NCBI RefSeq assembly: GCF_002744735.1
Contig: NZ_KZ319340.1
Coordinates: 434,001-498,000, forward strand
Length of the DNA stretch: 64,000 bases
Direction of reading: 5' to 3'
DNA from: Marinobacter guineae
GTDB lineage: Bacteria > Pseudomonadota > Gammaproteobacteria > Pseudomonadales > Oleiphilaceae
The first letter of the stretch is position 1, and each line of letters starts with the position of its first letter. This document shows, one piece after another, positions 36,102-45,444 of the stretch. The notes beneath the pieces are model-generated. The model worked only from the letters and a program-made list of their open reading frames with translations. It did not search any database and was not told the DNA's origin. Made by a program: the position numbers and the translations under genes.

Positions 36102-37271
36102 ATGGCTTCCGCACCCTGGAATGACCTGCTGGGTTTCGACACGCAACTGGACGAGACCGAGCGTCAGGTCCGCGACAGCATCCGCAGCTTCTGCGACCAG
36201 CAACTGATGCCCGGTATTGTCGAGGCTAACCGGCATGAGAAGTTCGACCGCACCATCTTCAATCAGATGGGCGACCTGGGCATGCTTGGCGCCACCCTTC
36301 CGGAAGAGTATGGCGGGCCGGGCCTGAACCACGTCTGCTACGGCCTGATTGCCCGGGAAGTGGAGCGGGTGGACTCGGCCTATCGCTCGGCGCTGAGCGT
36401 CCAGTCATCGCTGGTCATGTATCCGATCTTTTCCTATGGTCAGGAAGCCCTGAAAAAACGCATCCTGCCAAAGCTGGCGTCCGGTGAATACGTGGGCTGC
36501 TTCGGTTTGACCGAGCCCAACCACGGCTCAGATCCCGCTGGCATGGAAACCCGCGCCAAAAAGGTCGACGGCGGATACCTGCTGAGCGGCTCGAAAACCT
36601 GGATCACCAACTCCCCGATCGCCGATATCTGCGTAGTCTGGGGCAAGCTTGACGGCAAGGTCACCGGCTTCGTGATCGAACGTGACGGTGCCAAAGGCCT
36701 CGACACCCCGAAGATCCCGGGCAAATTCTCCCTGCGCGCCTCTGAAACCGGCTCCATCTTCATGGATGACGTGTTCGTGCCAGATGAAAACAAGCTGGAC
36801 GTCGAGGGCCTGAAAGGTCCGTTCAGTTGCCTGAACAAGGCCCGCTTTGGCATCAGCTGGGGCTCCCTGGGTGCCGCTGAGTTCTGCTGGCACGCGGCCC
36901 GCAATTACACCCTGGAGCGCAAGCAGTTCGGCAAGCCACTGGCAGCCAACCAGTTGATCCAGAAGAAACTGGTGGACATGCAAACCGAGATCACCATCGG
37001 CCTGCAGGCGGTTCTGCAATTGGGCCGCATGATGGATGCTGGCACCGCCACGCCGGACGCCATCTCGCTGCTCAAGCGCAATAACTGTGGCAAGGCCCTG
37101 GACATCGCCCGTGTGGCCCGCGACATGCACGGCGGCAACGGCATTTCCGATGAGTATCACGTGATTCGACACGTCATGAACCTGGAAGCGGTGAACACCT
37201 ACGAGGGTACCCACGATGTCCACGCCCTGATTCTTGGCCGTGGCCAGACCGGCATCCCGGCGTTCAGCTGA
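36102..37271 (+). CDS. gcdH: Glutaryl-CoA dehydrogenase
   Basis: A 389-residue acyl-CoA dehydrogenase of the GCDH type. Characteristic segments are [38 protein letters not shown] (with the Arg-Ser region that binds the distal carboxylate), [17 protein letters not shown], and the catalytic Glu near residue 368 in [17 protein letters not shown]. It oxidises and decarboxylates glutaryl-CoA to crotonyl-CoA using FAD and electron-transfer flavoprotein. ATG 36102 follows AGGAG. It heads a plus-strand operon with two dicarboxylyl-type dehydrogenases, which fits odd-chain dicarboxylate breakdown. Confidence 0.93.
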   Translation: MASAPWNDLLGFDTQLDETERQVRDSIRSFCDQQLMPGIVEANRHEKFDRTIFNQMGDLGMLGATLPEEYGGPGLNHVCYGLIAREVERVDSAYRSALSVQSSLVMYPIFSYGQEALKKRILPKLASGEYVGCFGLTEPNHGSDPAGMETRAKKVDGGYLLSGSKTWITNSPIADICVVWGKLDGKVTGFVIERDGAKGLDTPKIPGKFSLRASETGSIFMDDVFVPDENKLDVEGLKGPFSCLNKARFGISWGSLGAAEFCWHAARNYTLERKQFGKPLAANQLIQKKLVDMQTEITIGLQAVLQLGRMMDAGTATPDAISLLKRNNCGKALDIARVARDMHGGNGISDEYHVIRHVMNLEAVNTYEGTHDVHALILGRGQTGIPAFS

Positions 37272-37302
37272 GTTATTGCACACACGCAAACGAGGTTATC
37301 CC

Positions 37303-38499
37303 ATGAACTTGAACTACACCGCCGAGGAACTCGCCTTCCGTGATGAAGTCCGCGCGTTCCTGGACAACAAACTGCCCGCGGACATTGCCGCCAAGGTAAA
37401 GGGGTTCCGCCGTCTGTCCAAAGAGGACCATCAGCGTTGGCAGAAGATCTTGAGCGCTCAGGGCTGGTACGCCACCCACTGGCCGGAAGAATACGGCGGC
37501 GTGAAGTGGACGCCGGTCCAGAAGCACATCTGGGATGAAGAGTCCTGCCGGTATGGCGTGCCGCGGTCCGTTCCTTTCGGGGTGAACATGGTGGCACCGG
37601 TCATCATCAAGTTCGGTAACGAGGAGCAGAAGCAGAAATACCTGCCGAGGATCCTGAGCGGTGAGGACTGGTGGTGCCAGGGCTACTCCGAGCCGGGCGC
37701 CGGTTCGGATCTCGCCTCCCTGAAAACCCGGGCCGTGCGCGAGGGTGATTATTACATCGTCAACGGTCAGAAAACCTGGACCACCCTGGGCCAGCACGCC
37801 AACATGATTTTCTGCCTTGTGCGCACCAATACCGAGGTGAAAGCCCAGGAGGGCATTTCCTTCCTGCTGATCGACATGAACAACCCGGGCATCACCGTGC
37901 GCCCGATCATCACCCTTGATGGCGAGCACGAGGTGAATGAGGTGTTCTTCGAGGACGTCAAAGTCCCCGTGGAAAACCTGGTGGGTGAGGAAGACAAGGG
38001 CTGGACCTACGCCAAGTACCTGCTGACTTATGAGCGCACCGGTCTCGCCGGTATCGGCCTGTCCAAGGCGGCCCTGTCGCACCTCAAGCAGCTGGCCTCC
38101 CGTCGCCTGAAAAACGGCAAGCCACTGATCGAGGATGCCGCTTTCAGCCAGCGCATTGCCCAGGTGGAAATAGACCTGATGGCGGCCGGAATCAGCAACC
38201 TTCGCATCATTGCCTCAGTTGAAGGCGGCGGCATGCCGGGTGCGGAAAGCTCCATGCTGAAGGTCCGCGGCACCGAAATTCGCCAGACCATCAATGATCT
38301 GGCTCGCCGGGCCATTGGCCCCTACGCAATCCCGTTTGTGGAAGAAGAGCTGGACCTGAATTACGACGGCGAATTCCTCTCTGACGAGAACGCCGCGCCA
38401 CTGGCGGCCCAGTACTTCAACAACCGCAAGCTTTCGATTTTCGGCGGATCCAACGAGATCCAGAAAAACATCGTGTCGAAAATGATTCTCGGGCTTTAA
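37303..38499 (+). CDS. Acyl-CoA dehydrogenase, PimC-like large subunit
   Basis: A 398-residue acyl-CoA dehydrogenase. The flavin-binding segments are CQGYSEPGAGSDLASLKTRA and WTTLGQHANMIF, and the C-terminal region FGGSNEIQKNIVSKMILGL carries the likely catalytic Glu. Length and the KGFRRLSKEDHQRWQKIL opening fit the large subunit of the pimeloyl-CoA dehydrogenase type, which pairs with a smaller ACAD encoded next to it. ATG 37303 follows a GAGG site; it starts 31 bases after gcdH and ends ten bases before the partner gene. Substrate inferred as a medium dicarboxylyl-CoA. Confidence 0.92.
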   Translation: MNLNYTAEELAFRDEVRAFLDNKLPADIAAKVKGFRRLSKEDHQRWQKILSAQGWYATHWPEEYGGVKWTPVQKHIWDEESCRYGVPRSVPFGVNMVAPVIIKFGNEEQKQKYLPRILSGEDWWCQGYSEPGAGSDLASLKTRAVREGDYYIVNGQKTWTTLGQHANMIFCLVRTNTEVKAQEGISFLLIDMNNPGITVRPIITLDGEHEVNEVFFEDVKVPVENLVGEEDKGWTYAKYLLTYERTGLAGIGLSKAALSHLKQLASRRLKNGKPLIEDAAFSQRIAQVEIDLMAAGISNLRIIASVEGGGMPGAESSMLKVRGTEIRQTINDLARRAIGPYAIPFVEEELDLNYDGEFLSDENAAPLAAQYFNNRKLSIFGGSNEIQKNIVSKMILGL

Positions 38500-38509
38500 G
38501 GAGGCGACC

Positions 38510-39646
38510 ATGGATTTCCGACTCAACGAAGAGCAGCAGATGCTGCAGGACACCGTGGCCCGCCTGGTGCGCGGTGAATACAGTTTTGAAAAGCGCCTGG
38601 AATACAGCGAATCGGAGCTGGGATTCAGCGCCGATTTCTGGAAACAGCTGGGCGAGCTGGGCCTCACGGCTGTGCCCTTCCCCGAAGAGCTGGGTGGTTT
38701 TGGCGGCAGCGGCGTTGAAGTGCAGAGCGTGATGACCGAACTGGGTCGCGGCCTGTGCATCGAGCCCTACTTGCAATCTATCGTCCTTGGCGGTGGGCTG
38801 ATCAGCCAGGCCGGCAACGGCCAGCAACACGAACAGTGGCTTGGCGGCATCGCCAGCGGCGAAATGCGCGCGGCTGTGGGCCTTCAGGAGCCCCAGAGCT
38901 TTTATGATCTGAACGATGTGGAAACCCGGGCCGAGAAATCCGGTAACGGTTACGTGCTGAATGGTCGAAAGGCCGTGGTCATCGGCGGTCACTGTGCCGA
39001 CGTACTGGTGGTGTCTGCCCGCACTTCGGGCGACAGCCGGGATGCCAATGGCATCAGCCTGTTCCTGATCAGCTCCGACGCCGAAGGACTGGAACGCCGC
39101 ATCTACCCGACCATTGACGGCACCAAGGGCTGCGACCTGTTCCTGAACAACGTTAAGCTGAGCTCCAATGCCCTGCTGGGCGAGGAAGGCAAGGCCGCCG
39201 AGGTTATTGAGTACCAGGCTGGCCGTGCCATTGCCGCACTGTGCGGCGAGGCCGTGGGCGCCATGGAAGTGGCCTGTGACCTGACCCTGGAGTACCTGAA
39301 ACAGCGCAAGCAGTTTGGTGTACCCATCGGCAAGTTCCAGGTGCTTCAGCACCGGATGGTGGACATGATGTCGGAACTGGAACAGGCCCGCTCCATGGCG
39401 ATCCTGGCTGCCAGCGTCGCCGACGAACCCCAAAGCGACGAGCGGCGCCGGATCCTGGCAGCCGCCAAGAATGTCATCGGTCGCAGTGGCCAGTTCATTT
39501 CCGAGCAGGGCATCCAGTCCCACGGTGGCATCGGCATGACCTGGGAGTACAACTTCGCCCATTACGCCAAGCGCCTGATCATGATCAACCATCAGCTCGG
39601 CGACGACGACTTCCACCTGGAGCGTTACGCTGCCCTGCTACAGTAA
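38510..39646 (+). CDS. Acyl-CoA dehydrogenase, PimD-like small subunit
   Basis: A 378-residue member of the acyl-CoA dehydrogenase family with a strong AAGGAGG site before its ATG. It begins MDFRLNEEQQMLQDTVARLV and has the flavin-contact region and the final IQSHGGIGMTWEYNFAHYAKRL. The substrate and flavin motifs are weaker than in its neighbour, typical of the small partner in two-subunit ACADs such as PimCD. It probably forms a hetero-oligomer with the product of the preceding gene. Confidence 0.91.
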   Translation: MDFRLNEEQQMLQDTVARLVRGEYSFEKRLEYSESELGFSADFWKQLGELGLTAVPFPEELGGFGGSGVEVQSVMTELGRGLCIEPYLQSIVLGGGLISQAGNGQQHEQWLGGIASGEMRAAVGLQEPQSFYDLNDVETRAEKSGNGYVLNGRKAVVIGGHCADVLVVSARTSGDSRDANGISLFLISSDAEGLERRIYPTIDGTKGCDLFLNNVKLSSNALLGEEGKAAEVIEYQAGRAIAALCGEAVGAMEVACDLTLEYLKQRKQFGVPIGKFQVLQHRMVDMMSELEQARSMAILAASVADEPQSDERRRILAAAKNVIGRSGQFISEQGIQSHGGIGMTWEYNFAHYAKRLIMINHQLGDDDFHLERYAALLQ

Positions 39647-39686
39647 ACTGCAGACAACCGTTATTCAGGGGATTGGGGACATCACA

Positions 39687-40445
39687 ATGACAACAAACGA
39701 ACAGTCGACTGAACAGGATCTGAGAAAAGCCGAATGGAAAGTCCGGACCGAACTGGCCGCCGCCTACCGGCTGGTGGCCCTGTTCGGCTGGGACGACCTG
39801 GTATTCACCCACCTGTCGGCCCGGGTGCCCGGGCCGGATCATCACTTCCTGATCAACCCTTACGGGCTACTGTTCCACGAAATCACCGCCTCGTCGCTGG
39901 TGAAGGTGGACCGGGATGGCCAGGTGGTGGAGGCCGGCGGCCTTCGCCGTGTCAATCCGGCCGGCTTTACCATTCACAGTGCGGTGCACATGGGCCGGGA
40001 AGACGCCGGCGCGGTAATGCATCTGCACGCGCCCGATGGCGTGGCAGTATCCGCCCACCGGGACGGCCTGCTGCCCCTGAGCCAGACCGCCATGCTGTGC
40101 CTCAATCACCTGAGTTACCACGATTACGAGGGCGTGGCCCTGAACCTGGACGAACGGGAACGGCTGATCCGGGATCTGGGCGACAAGTCCATGATGCTGC
40201 TACGCAATCACGGCGTACTGACCGCAGGCAAGGATGTGCCGGAGACCTTCACCTATCTGTATTTCCTGATGAAAGCCTGTGAGATTCAGGTCAAGGCCCA
40301 GAGCTGCGGCCCCACCTGGATGCCATCGGAACAGGCCATCCAGACCACGGCGGACCAGTCACAGGCGCTCGGCGGTGCCGCAGCCCTCACCTGGCCGGCC
40401 CTGGTTCGGCTTCTGGACAGTAAAAGCCCCGGCTACGCGGTCTGA
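39687..40445 (+). CDS. Class II aldolase/adducin-family protein
   Basis: A 252-residue protein of the class II aldolase/adducin fold. The metal-binding His residues are visible in FTHLSARVPGPDHHFLINPYG and AVMHLHAPDGVAVSA, and a third in LLRNHGVLTAGKDV. Many members of unknown substrate sit in acyl-CoA catabolic operons. It lies 40 bases after the small ACAD gene and 22 bases before a MaoC hydratase. Whether it acts as a retro-aldolase on a hydroxyacyl intermediate or has another role is not clear from the sequence. Confidence 0.88.
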   Translation: MTTNEQSTEQDLRKAEWKVRTELAAAYRLVALFGWDDLVFTHLSARVPGPDHHFLINPYGLLFHEITASSLVKVDRDGQVVEAGGLRRVNPAGFTIHSAVHMGREDAGAVMHLHAPDGVAVSAHRDGLLPLSQTAMLCLNHLSYHDYEGVALNLDERERLIRDLGDKSMMLLRNHGVLTAGKDVPETFTYLYFLMKACEIQVKAQSCGPTWMPSEQAIQTTADQSQALGGAAALTWPALVRLLDSKSPGYAV

Positions 40446-40467
40446 CTTAGCTGCCAGGAGCGCCGAT

Positions 40468-40926
40468 ATGCTGACAGTGGAACTGGACAACCTCGACCGC
40501 CACAAGAACTCGGTGATTGGCTACAGCCCCTGGAAAACCATCACCCAGGAGATGATACAGGCTTTCGCCGATGCCACCGGTGACCACCAGTGGGTTCATC
40601 TGGATGTGGAACGGGCAAGGCGTGAGTCGCCCTGGAAGAGCACCGTGGCCCATGGTTATCTGACCGCCTCCCTGATTCCACTGCTGAATCAGCAGGTCAT
40701 TGACGTGCAGGGCAAAAGCGCCAGCATCAATTACGGCCTGAACAAGCTACGCTTCCCCGCCGCCGTGAAGTCCGGCGCCCAGATCCGCAGCAAGCTGGAA
40801 CTGCTGGACGTGTCCCGGGTGGACGACCAACGCACGCTGGCCACCTATCGCACCACGGTGGAAATCCGCGGCGGGGACAAGCCCGCCTGCGTGGTGGAGA
40901 ATCTGGCCATGTACGTGCGAAGCTGA
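40468..40926 (+). CDS. MaoC-like (R)-enoyl-CoA hydratase
   Basis: A 152-residue hotdog hydratase. The catalytic Asp and His are in IQAFADATGDHQWVHLDVERA, and HGYLTASLIPLL with NYGLNKLRFPAAVKSG completes the MaoC pattern. ATG 40468 has CAGGAG upstream; the open frame from 40279 lies inside the aldolase-like gene. It would add water to a 2-enoyl-CoA, giving the R isomer, or reverse this. It is last in the gcdH operon and ends five bases before a convergent acyl-CoA ligase, with no terminator between. Confidence 0.92.
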   Translation: MLTVELDNLDRHKNSVIGYSPWKTITQEMIQAFADATGDHQWVHLDVERARRESPWKSTVAHGYLTASLIPLLNQQVIDVQGKSASINYGLNKLRFPAAVKSGAQIRSKLELLDVSRVDDQRTLATYRTTVEIRGGDKPACVVENLAMYVRS

Positions 40927-40931
40927 CCCGC

Positions 40932-42599
40932 TCAGGACTTGCCCTCCCACTCCTCTTCCTGCAACGCTCGCCACATCAGCTTGCCAGTGGGCGACTTCGG
41001 CAATTGGTCGACAAACTCGATCAGGGTGGGAATCTTGTAGGCCGCCATCTGCGCCTTGCACCAGGTGATAATATCCTCCGCCGAAGTCTTGCCCTCCGCC
41101 TCCGGGGTCAGCACGATACAGGCCTTCACGGTCTCACCGCGCTTGGGATCCGGCGAGGAAATAATGCAGACTTCGTGGATCCCGGGATGGCGATACATCA
41201 GGCCCTCGACCTCTGATGGCCAGACCTTGTAACCGGACGCGTTAATCATCCGTTTGACCCGGTCCACCATGAAGAAATAGCCCTCCTCATCGTAGTATCC
41301 CAGATCACCGGTCCGGAAAAAGCGCTTGCCATCAATCTCCACAAACGCGGCTTCGGTTTCCGAAGGGCGATTCCAGTAACCAATGGTGACCTGAGGCCCA
41401 TTGGAGACGATTTCACCGGTCTCCCCGGGGCCTTTTTCCTGCAAGGTGTCGACATCAATGATCCGGCTGTCCACATCAAATACCGGAATACCGAGGCACT
41501 GGGGCTTTGGGCGATTCGAGGGATTGATGTGGGTGGCCGCCATGGTTTCCGACAGACCGTATCCCTCAATGTAGTCCAGACCGGTCATGGTCTTGAGCTT
41601 GGCAGCCACGGACTCCGGCATGGCGGCCCCGCCACCGCCGATGGTGGTGAGACTGGTCAGGTCGTACTGGCCAATGTCGGGGTTGGAAAGAAAATCCACC
41701 GCCATGGTGACAATGTTGGTCCAGCCGGTGACTTTGTACCGCTCGATCAGCCGTGCCGCGGTGGTGCGGTCCCAGCGGGTCATGATGATTATGGTGGAAC
41801 CGCTGTAGATGGGGCTGTTCATGGAGCCGGTCATGCCGGTGACGTGGAAGAACGGCAGGGTCGCCAGTTGCACCGTGTTGGCGGTGCTGAGGTTCCAGAA
41901 CGCCCGGTGCACGGCGGTGGCCATCACGCTGCGGTGCGTGTGCATGCAGCCCTTGGGCGCGCCGGTGGTGCCGGAGCTGTAGGGAATCACGGCAAGATCT
42001 TCCGGGCCGGCGGTATGGGCAGACGGCCTATGATTTTCCGCCAGCGCCTGCTCCCAGCTAACCACACCGGCCATCTCACTCGACCAGGCCGGGGCGGCGA
42101 CTTCGTTAGGAAGAGCCAGATCGGTGTCCGGGGCAATGTACGTGCTGTAGGAGGCCACCACTATCTGGTTAAGATCTGTGGTTTCCAATAACGGAGTGAT
42201 AAAGCCGGCCAGTTCCTGACCCGCCAGGCAGACATGGGCACCGGTATCCGCAACGAAGTGCTCCAGCTCGGCCGCCCGGTTCATCGGGTTGATGGGAATC
42301 ACTACGGCATCCGCACGCAGAATGGCGTAATAGGCAACCACGTACTGGGGTGAGTTCTGCATATACAGCAACACCCGGTCGCCTTTTGCCAGGCCCTGAG
42401 CCTGCAGATAGCCGGCCATCGCCTCCACTTCCCGGAACAGCTGGCTGTAGGTCATCGGCGCATCGTAAAAAATGATCGCGGTACGGTCCGGATAACGCCG
42501 CGCGGAAATTTCCAGGTTGGTAAACACGCTGGTCCGGGGCAGCGCCATGCTCTTGGGCAGTTCTCTCGGCCAGACGGCGTAATGGCGGGTAAATGTCAT
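40932..42599 (-). CDS. Acyl-CoA synthetase (AMP-forming)
   Basis: A 555-residue adenylate-forming ligase. The P-loop is IPYSSGTTGAPKGCMHTH, motif A5 GYGLSETMAATH, the hinge region FRTGDLGYYDEEGYFFMVDR and the C-terminal Lys in KSPTGKLMWRAL. ATG 42599 has AAGGGGA upstream; a longer frame to 42803 runs inside surE. It activates a carboxylic acid to its CoA thioester. It is the last gene of a minus-strand operon with the APH-type kinase and ACAD10/11-type dehydrogenase, corresponding in role to LvaE of the levulinate pathway. Chain length unknown. Confidence 0.93.
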   Translation of the reverse strand: MTFTRHYAVWPRELPKSMALPRTSVFTNLEISARRYPDRTAIIFYDAPMTYSQLFREVEAMAGYLQAQGLAKGDRVLLYMQNSPQYVVAYYAILRADAVVIPINPMNRAAELEHFVADTGAHVCLAGQELAGFITPLLETTDLNQIVVASYSTYIAPDTDLALPNEVAAPAWSSEMAGVVSWEQALAENHRPSAHTAGPEDLAVIPYSSGTTGAPKGCMHTHRSVMATAVHRAFWNLSTANTVQLATLPFFHVTGMTGSMNSPIYSGSTIIIMTRWDRTTAARLIERYKVTGWTNIVTMAVDFLSNPDIGQYDLTSLTTIGGGGAAMPESVAAKLKTMTGLDYIEGYGLSETMAATHINPSNRPKPQCLGIPVFDVDSRIIDVDTLQEKGPGETGEIVSNGPQVTIGYWNRPSETEAAFVEIDGKRFFRTGDLGYYDEEGYFFMVDRVKRMINASGYKVWPSEVEGLMYRHPGIHEVCIISSPDPKRGETVKACIVLTPEAEGKTSAEDIITWCKAQMAAYKIPTLIEFVDQLPKSPTGKLMWRALQEEEWEGKS

Positions 42600-42621
42600 C
42601 GTTGTGATCCCCTTATTCGGT

Positions 42622-43419
42622 TCAGTGAGCCGCTGTCGCGGCCAGATCAAAAACGTCGGTGCCGCCGGGCAGAGCTTCCCGGTGGCGCAATGGTGTGATG
42701 GCGATGGCGTTGTCTCGCAACACGCTGACGTCCTCATCGGGCGCCACGATGTGGCGGGAGCTGCGATCAAAACCCAGCCACCAGTACGGCAGGCTGCGGG
42801 CATCCTGACCCGCCAGCAGGCGCGCGCTCTGGATCGAGCCGTTGGACTGCTTGCACCACCGTGCCTGGTTAATCGCCGCCACCTCGCAGGCGGGGAAATT
42901 CACGTTCCAGGCCCGGTTCTGTCCCGGCTGCCACAACTGGCGGATAACGGTTTCCCCAAAGATGGAGACCGGCGACCAATCCACTCCTTCCCGGCTCAGA
43001 AAAGCCTGGCTCAGTGCCATGGCGGGTATCCCCATATGCTCGGCACTGAGTACCGCCCCGACGGTGCCGGAATACTGCACGGAGTCGCTGATATTGGCGC
43101 CGCAATTCACCCCGGACAGCACCAGGTCCGGCGGCGTTTCCCCAAACCACTGGGCCAGCGAATACAGCACGCAATCCGCCGGCGTGCCGGAGACCGCAAA
43201 GCGCTTGTCGCCCTGCTCATACACCCGTAACGGGTCATGAATGGAGATACTCTGGCCGGCGCCGCTGCGATCATGTTCCGGCGCGACGACCCAGACTTCC
43301 TCGGCGAGGTTGCGGGCGATCTGCTCGAGCACTTTCAGGCCTGGTGCGTTGATGCCGTCGTCGTTGGTGATCAGGATGCGACGGACGATAGCGCCACCCA
43401 TGACTTCAGACTCGCTCAT
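42622..43419 (-). CDS. surE: SurE-family 5'/3'-nucleotidase (phosphatase)
   Basis: A 265-residue SurE phosphatase. The family signatures are complete: ILITNDDGINAPG with the metal-binding Asp pair, VVAPEHDRSGAGQSIS, and LSGVNCGANISDSVQYSGTVGA. The gene is not in the usual setting beside pcm, nlpD and rpoS, so it is probably a second copy. Its start overlaps the stop of the APH-type kinase as ATGA, and it ends 22 bases before the acyl-CoA ligase. This placement suggests it dephosphorylates a metabolite of that pathway, or recycles CoA/nucleotide by-products. The canonical substrate is nucleoside monophosphate. Confidence 0.93.
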   Translation of the reverse strand: MSESEVMGGAIVRRILITNDDGINAPGLKVLEQIARNLAEEVWVVAPEHDRSGAGQSISIHDPLRVYEQGDKRFAVSGTPADCVLYSLAQWFGETPPDLVLSGVNCGANISDSVQYSGTVGAVLSAEHMGIPAMALSQAFLSREGVDWSPVSIFGETVIRQLWQPGQNRAWNVNFPACEVAAINQARWCKQSNGSIQSARLLAGQDARSLPYWWLGFDRSSRHIVAPDEDVSVLRDNAIAITPLRHREALPGGTDVFDLAATAAH

Positions 43420-44480
43420 GACCGGTCTCCTTCACTGGCAATTTTCCAACCCACATCTGCCAGCAGGCTCGCCCGCTTGCCCACGTCCAGGGCATTGGCA
43501 TTGGCGGCATTGCCATCCAGCGCCCGCTTGTAGACGCCCTGAAGAATAGACGCCAGCCGGAACAGGGAAAACGCCAGGAACACGTGCCAGTCGGCAATGC
43601 CATCCCGGCCGGTCTGGCGGCAGTATCGGGCAATGGTTTCCTGCTCATCCGGAATACCCAGTGCCTCCAGATCCTCACCCAGCAGTCCTCTCATGCCTTC
43701 CAGATCCGATGGCAGGTAATAAGGAAGACAGTAATAGGCCAGATCCGCCAATGGATGGCCCAGCGTCGAAAGCTCCCAGTCCAGGATGGCAATCACTTCC
43801 GGACTGTCCGGCGCCAGCATCAGATTGCCAAACCGGTAATCGCCATGGGCGATAGCGCATTCATCGGTGGAGGGCAGATTCTCCGGCAGCCAGGCCATGA
43901 GTTTGTCCATGGCCGGCAGTTCGTCGGTTTTTGATGCCAGGTACTGTTTACTCCAACGGGAAACCTGCCGCGCAACATAGCCTTCCGGGCGGCCAAAATC
44001 GCCGAGGCCAACAGCATTCACATCCACCGAGTGCAGTTGCGCCAGGGTGTCGATGGCGGAGTGATGGGCTGGTAACCGTTCGTGACGATCCAGCGCCCTC
44101 AGGGCAGAGTGGCTGACGATGCGGCCCTCAAGGTAGTCCATGACATAGAACGGCGTGCCGATGACATTGCTGTCTTCACACAGGGCCCGGGTGGTTGGCA
44201 CCGGGACGCTGGTGTGTTCGGACAGGGCACGCATGACTTTGTACTCCCGCTCGATCATGTGAGCAGAGGGAAGGGTTTTGCCAGGCGGCTTTTTGCGCAG
44301 CACGTATTGGCCGCTGTCGGTGTCCAGCAGGAACGTAGGGTTGGACTGGCCGCCCTGGAATTGCCGGACATCCAGCCTTGTGCCGAAGCCCGGTATGGTC
44401 TGCTGCAGCCAGCTCAGGAGGCTGGCTTCATCGAATTTGTGGGCCGGGAGGACTTCTACCAGCTCTGGGGTGATGCTCAT
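43416..44480 (-). CDS. APH-family kinase, ACAD10/11 N-domain or LvaA-like
   Basis: A 354-residue phosphotransferase of the aminoglycoside-phosphotransferase fold. The N-lobe has FQGGQSNPTFLL and YVLRKKPPG with the ATP-binding Lys. The catalytic loop is AHGDYRFGNLM and the metal Asp is in AILDWELSTLGHPLADLAYY. These are the features of the kinase domain in human ACAD10/ACAD11 and of LvaA, which phosphorylates 4-hydroxyacyl-CoA. ATG 44480 is the start; the longer frame to 44615 passes through a hairpin repeat. It shares an operon with a matching ACAD and an SDR, so this function is likely. Confidence 0.9.
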   Translation of the reverse strand: MSITPELVEVLPAHKFDEASLLSWLQQTIPGFGTRLDVRQFQGGQSNPTFLLDTDSGQYVLRKKPPGKTLPSAHMIEREYKVMRALSEHTSVPVPTTRALCEDSNVIGTPFYVMDYLEGRIVSHSALRALDRHERLPAHHSAIDTLAQLHSVDVNAVGLGDFGRPEGYVARQVSRWSKQYLASKTDELPAMDKLMAWLPENLPSTDECAIAHGDYRFGNLMLAPDSPEVIAILDWELSTLGHPLADLAYYCLPYYLPSDLEGMRGLLGEDLEALGIPDEQETIARYCRQTGRDGIADWHVFLAFSLFRLASILQGVYKRALDGNAANANALDVGKRASLLADVGWKIASEGDRS

Positions 44481-44522
44481 GTTTTGTTTTGCCTTCCGTT
44501 TTGGGGGCAGCGGCCGGCTGGC

Positions 44523-44597
44523 AGGGGTGGCCTTTCTTCCGGAAAAAAGCAACTCGCTTTGCTCAGACATCTTTTTTCCTGCAGAAAGGCCACCCCT
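44523..44597. repeat. Long hairpin repeat with conserved core, copy 2
   Basis: Arms at 44523-44549 and 44571-44597 pair (AGGGGTGGCCTTTCT with AGAAAGGCCACCCCT) around the core CAACTCGCTTTGCTCAGACAT. The core differs by one base from copy 1 at 25952-26028 while the arms differ more but still pair. It lies between the SDR stop and the kinase start, in the same transcription unit. Confidence 0.8.
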
Positions 44598-44648
44598 ACC
44601 CACCGGCCTCGGCATACTTTTGTTTGGCTACCCCAAACAAATGGTTTG

Positions 44649-45416
44649 CTAACAAATCGTTTCGCCGCCATCGGCTACGATGACCTGGCCGGTGATGTAG
44701 GCGCTGGCCCTGGTGGACAAAAACACTGCGAGGCCGGCGATATCTACCGGTTCGCCAATTCGGCGCAACGGCGTTTTATCTTCCGCGCGTTTGACGCGTA
44801 CCGGGTCTTCCCACAGGGCTTTGGCGAAGTCGGTCTTGATCAGGCCCGGAGCGATGCTGTTAACGCGGATGCCCTTCGGCCCCCACTCCACGGCCAGGTT
44901 GCGGGCAAGAGCCGCTTCCGCAGCTTTGGACACGCCATAAGTGCCGATGGTGGTATTGCCACGGATACCGGCGATGCTGGACAGGAGCACAACCGCGCCT
45001 TCGCCTTTCTCGGCCATCTGCGGCAGCACCATGTTGGTGAGCCAGAAGGTGCCCTTGACGTTGGTGTCCATGATCTTGTCCCAGGCGTCGTCGGTCATTT
45101 CCGCAGTGGTTCCGTAGACCGGGTTGGTGGCGGCGTTGCACACCAGCACGTCGATAGCGCCCCAGGCTTCGTTGGTTTTATCCACCAGGTTCTGCAGCTC
45201 GTCTTTTTTACCGACATGGCAGGGAATGGCGATGGCTTCGTAGCCCTGGGCTTTCAGTTCACTGGCCACCTGTTCACAGGCCTCGGCCTTGCGGCTGGAG
45301 ATCACGACCCTGGCACCCAGGCGGGCCATTTCTTCGGCGATGGCGCGGCCGATGCCTTTGGTGGAACCGGTGATCACCGCAACCTTGCCGGTCATATCAA
45401 AAAGCGGGTTAGTCAT
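44649..45416 (-). CDS. Short-chain dehydrogenase/reductase
   Basis: A 255-residue SDR. The cofactor motif is AVITGSTKGIGRAIAEEM, followed by NAATNP, the catalytic Ser in VVLLSSIAGIRG, and Tyr-x-x-x-Lys in YGVSKAAEAALARNLAVEWG. ATG 45416 has GAGGA upstream; the frame to 45563 enters a repeat. By position in the operon it may be the 4-hydroxyacyl/4-oxoacyl-CoA reductase (LvaD-like), but the substrate is not determined by the sequence. Confidence 0.92.
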   Translation of the reverse strand: MTNPLFDMTGKVAVITGSTKGIGRAIAEEMARLGARVVISSRKAEACEQVASELKAQGYEAIAIPCHVGKKDELQNLVDKTNEAWGAIDVLVCNAATNPVYGTTAEMTDDAWDKIMDTNVKGTFWLTNMVLPQMAEKGEGAVVLLSSIAGIRGNTTIGTYGVSKAAEAALARNLAVEWGPKGIRVNSIAPGLIKTDFAKALWEDPVRVKRAEDKTPLRRIGEPVDIAGLAVFLSTRASAYITGQVIVADGGETIC

Positions 45417-45444
45417 CGTTCCGTCCTCATTCTCAAAGCTTGGG

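Noticed and set aside
38417-39616. A 399-residue minus-strand open frame
   Set aside because: Antisense to the PimD-like dehydrogenase; no recognisable family.
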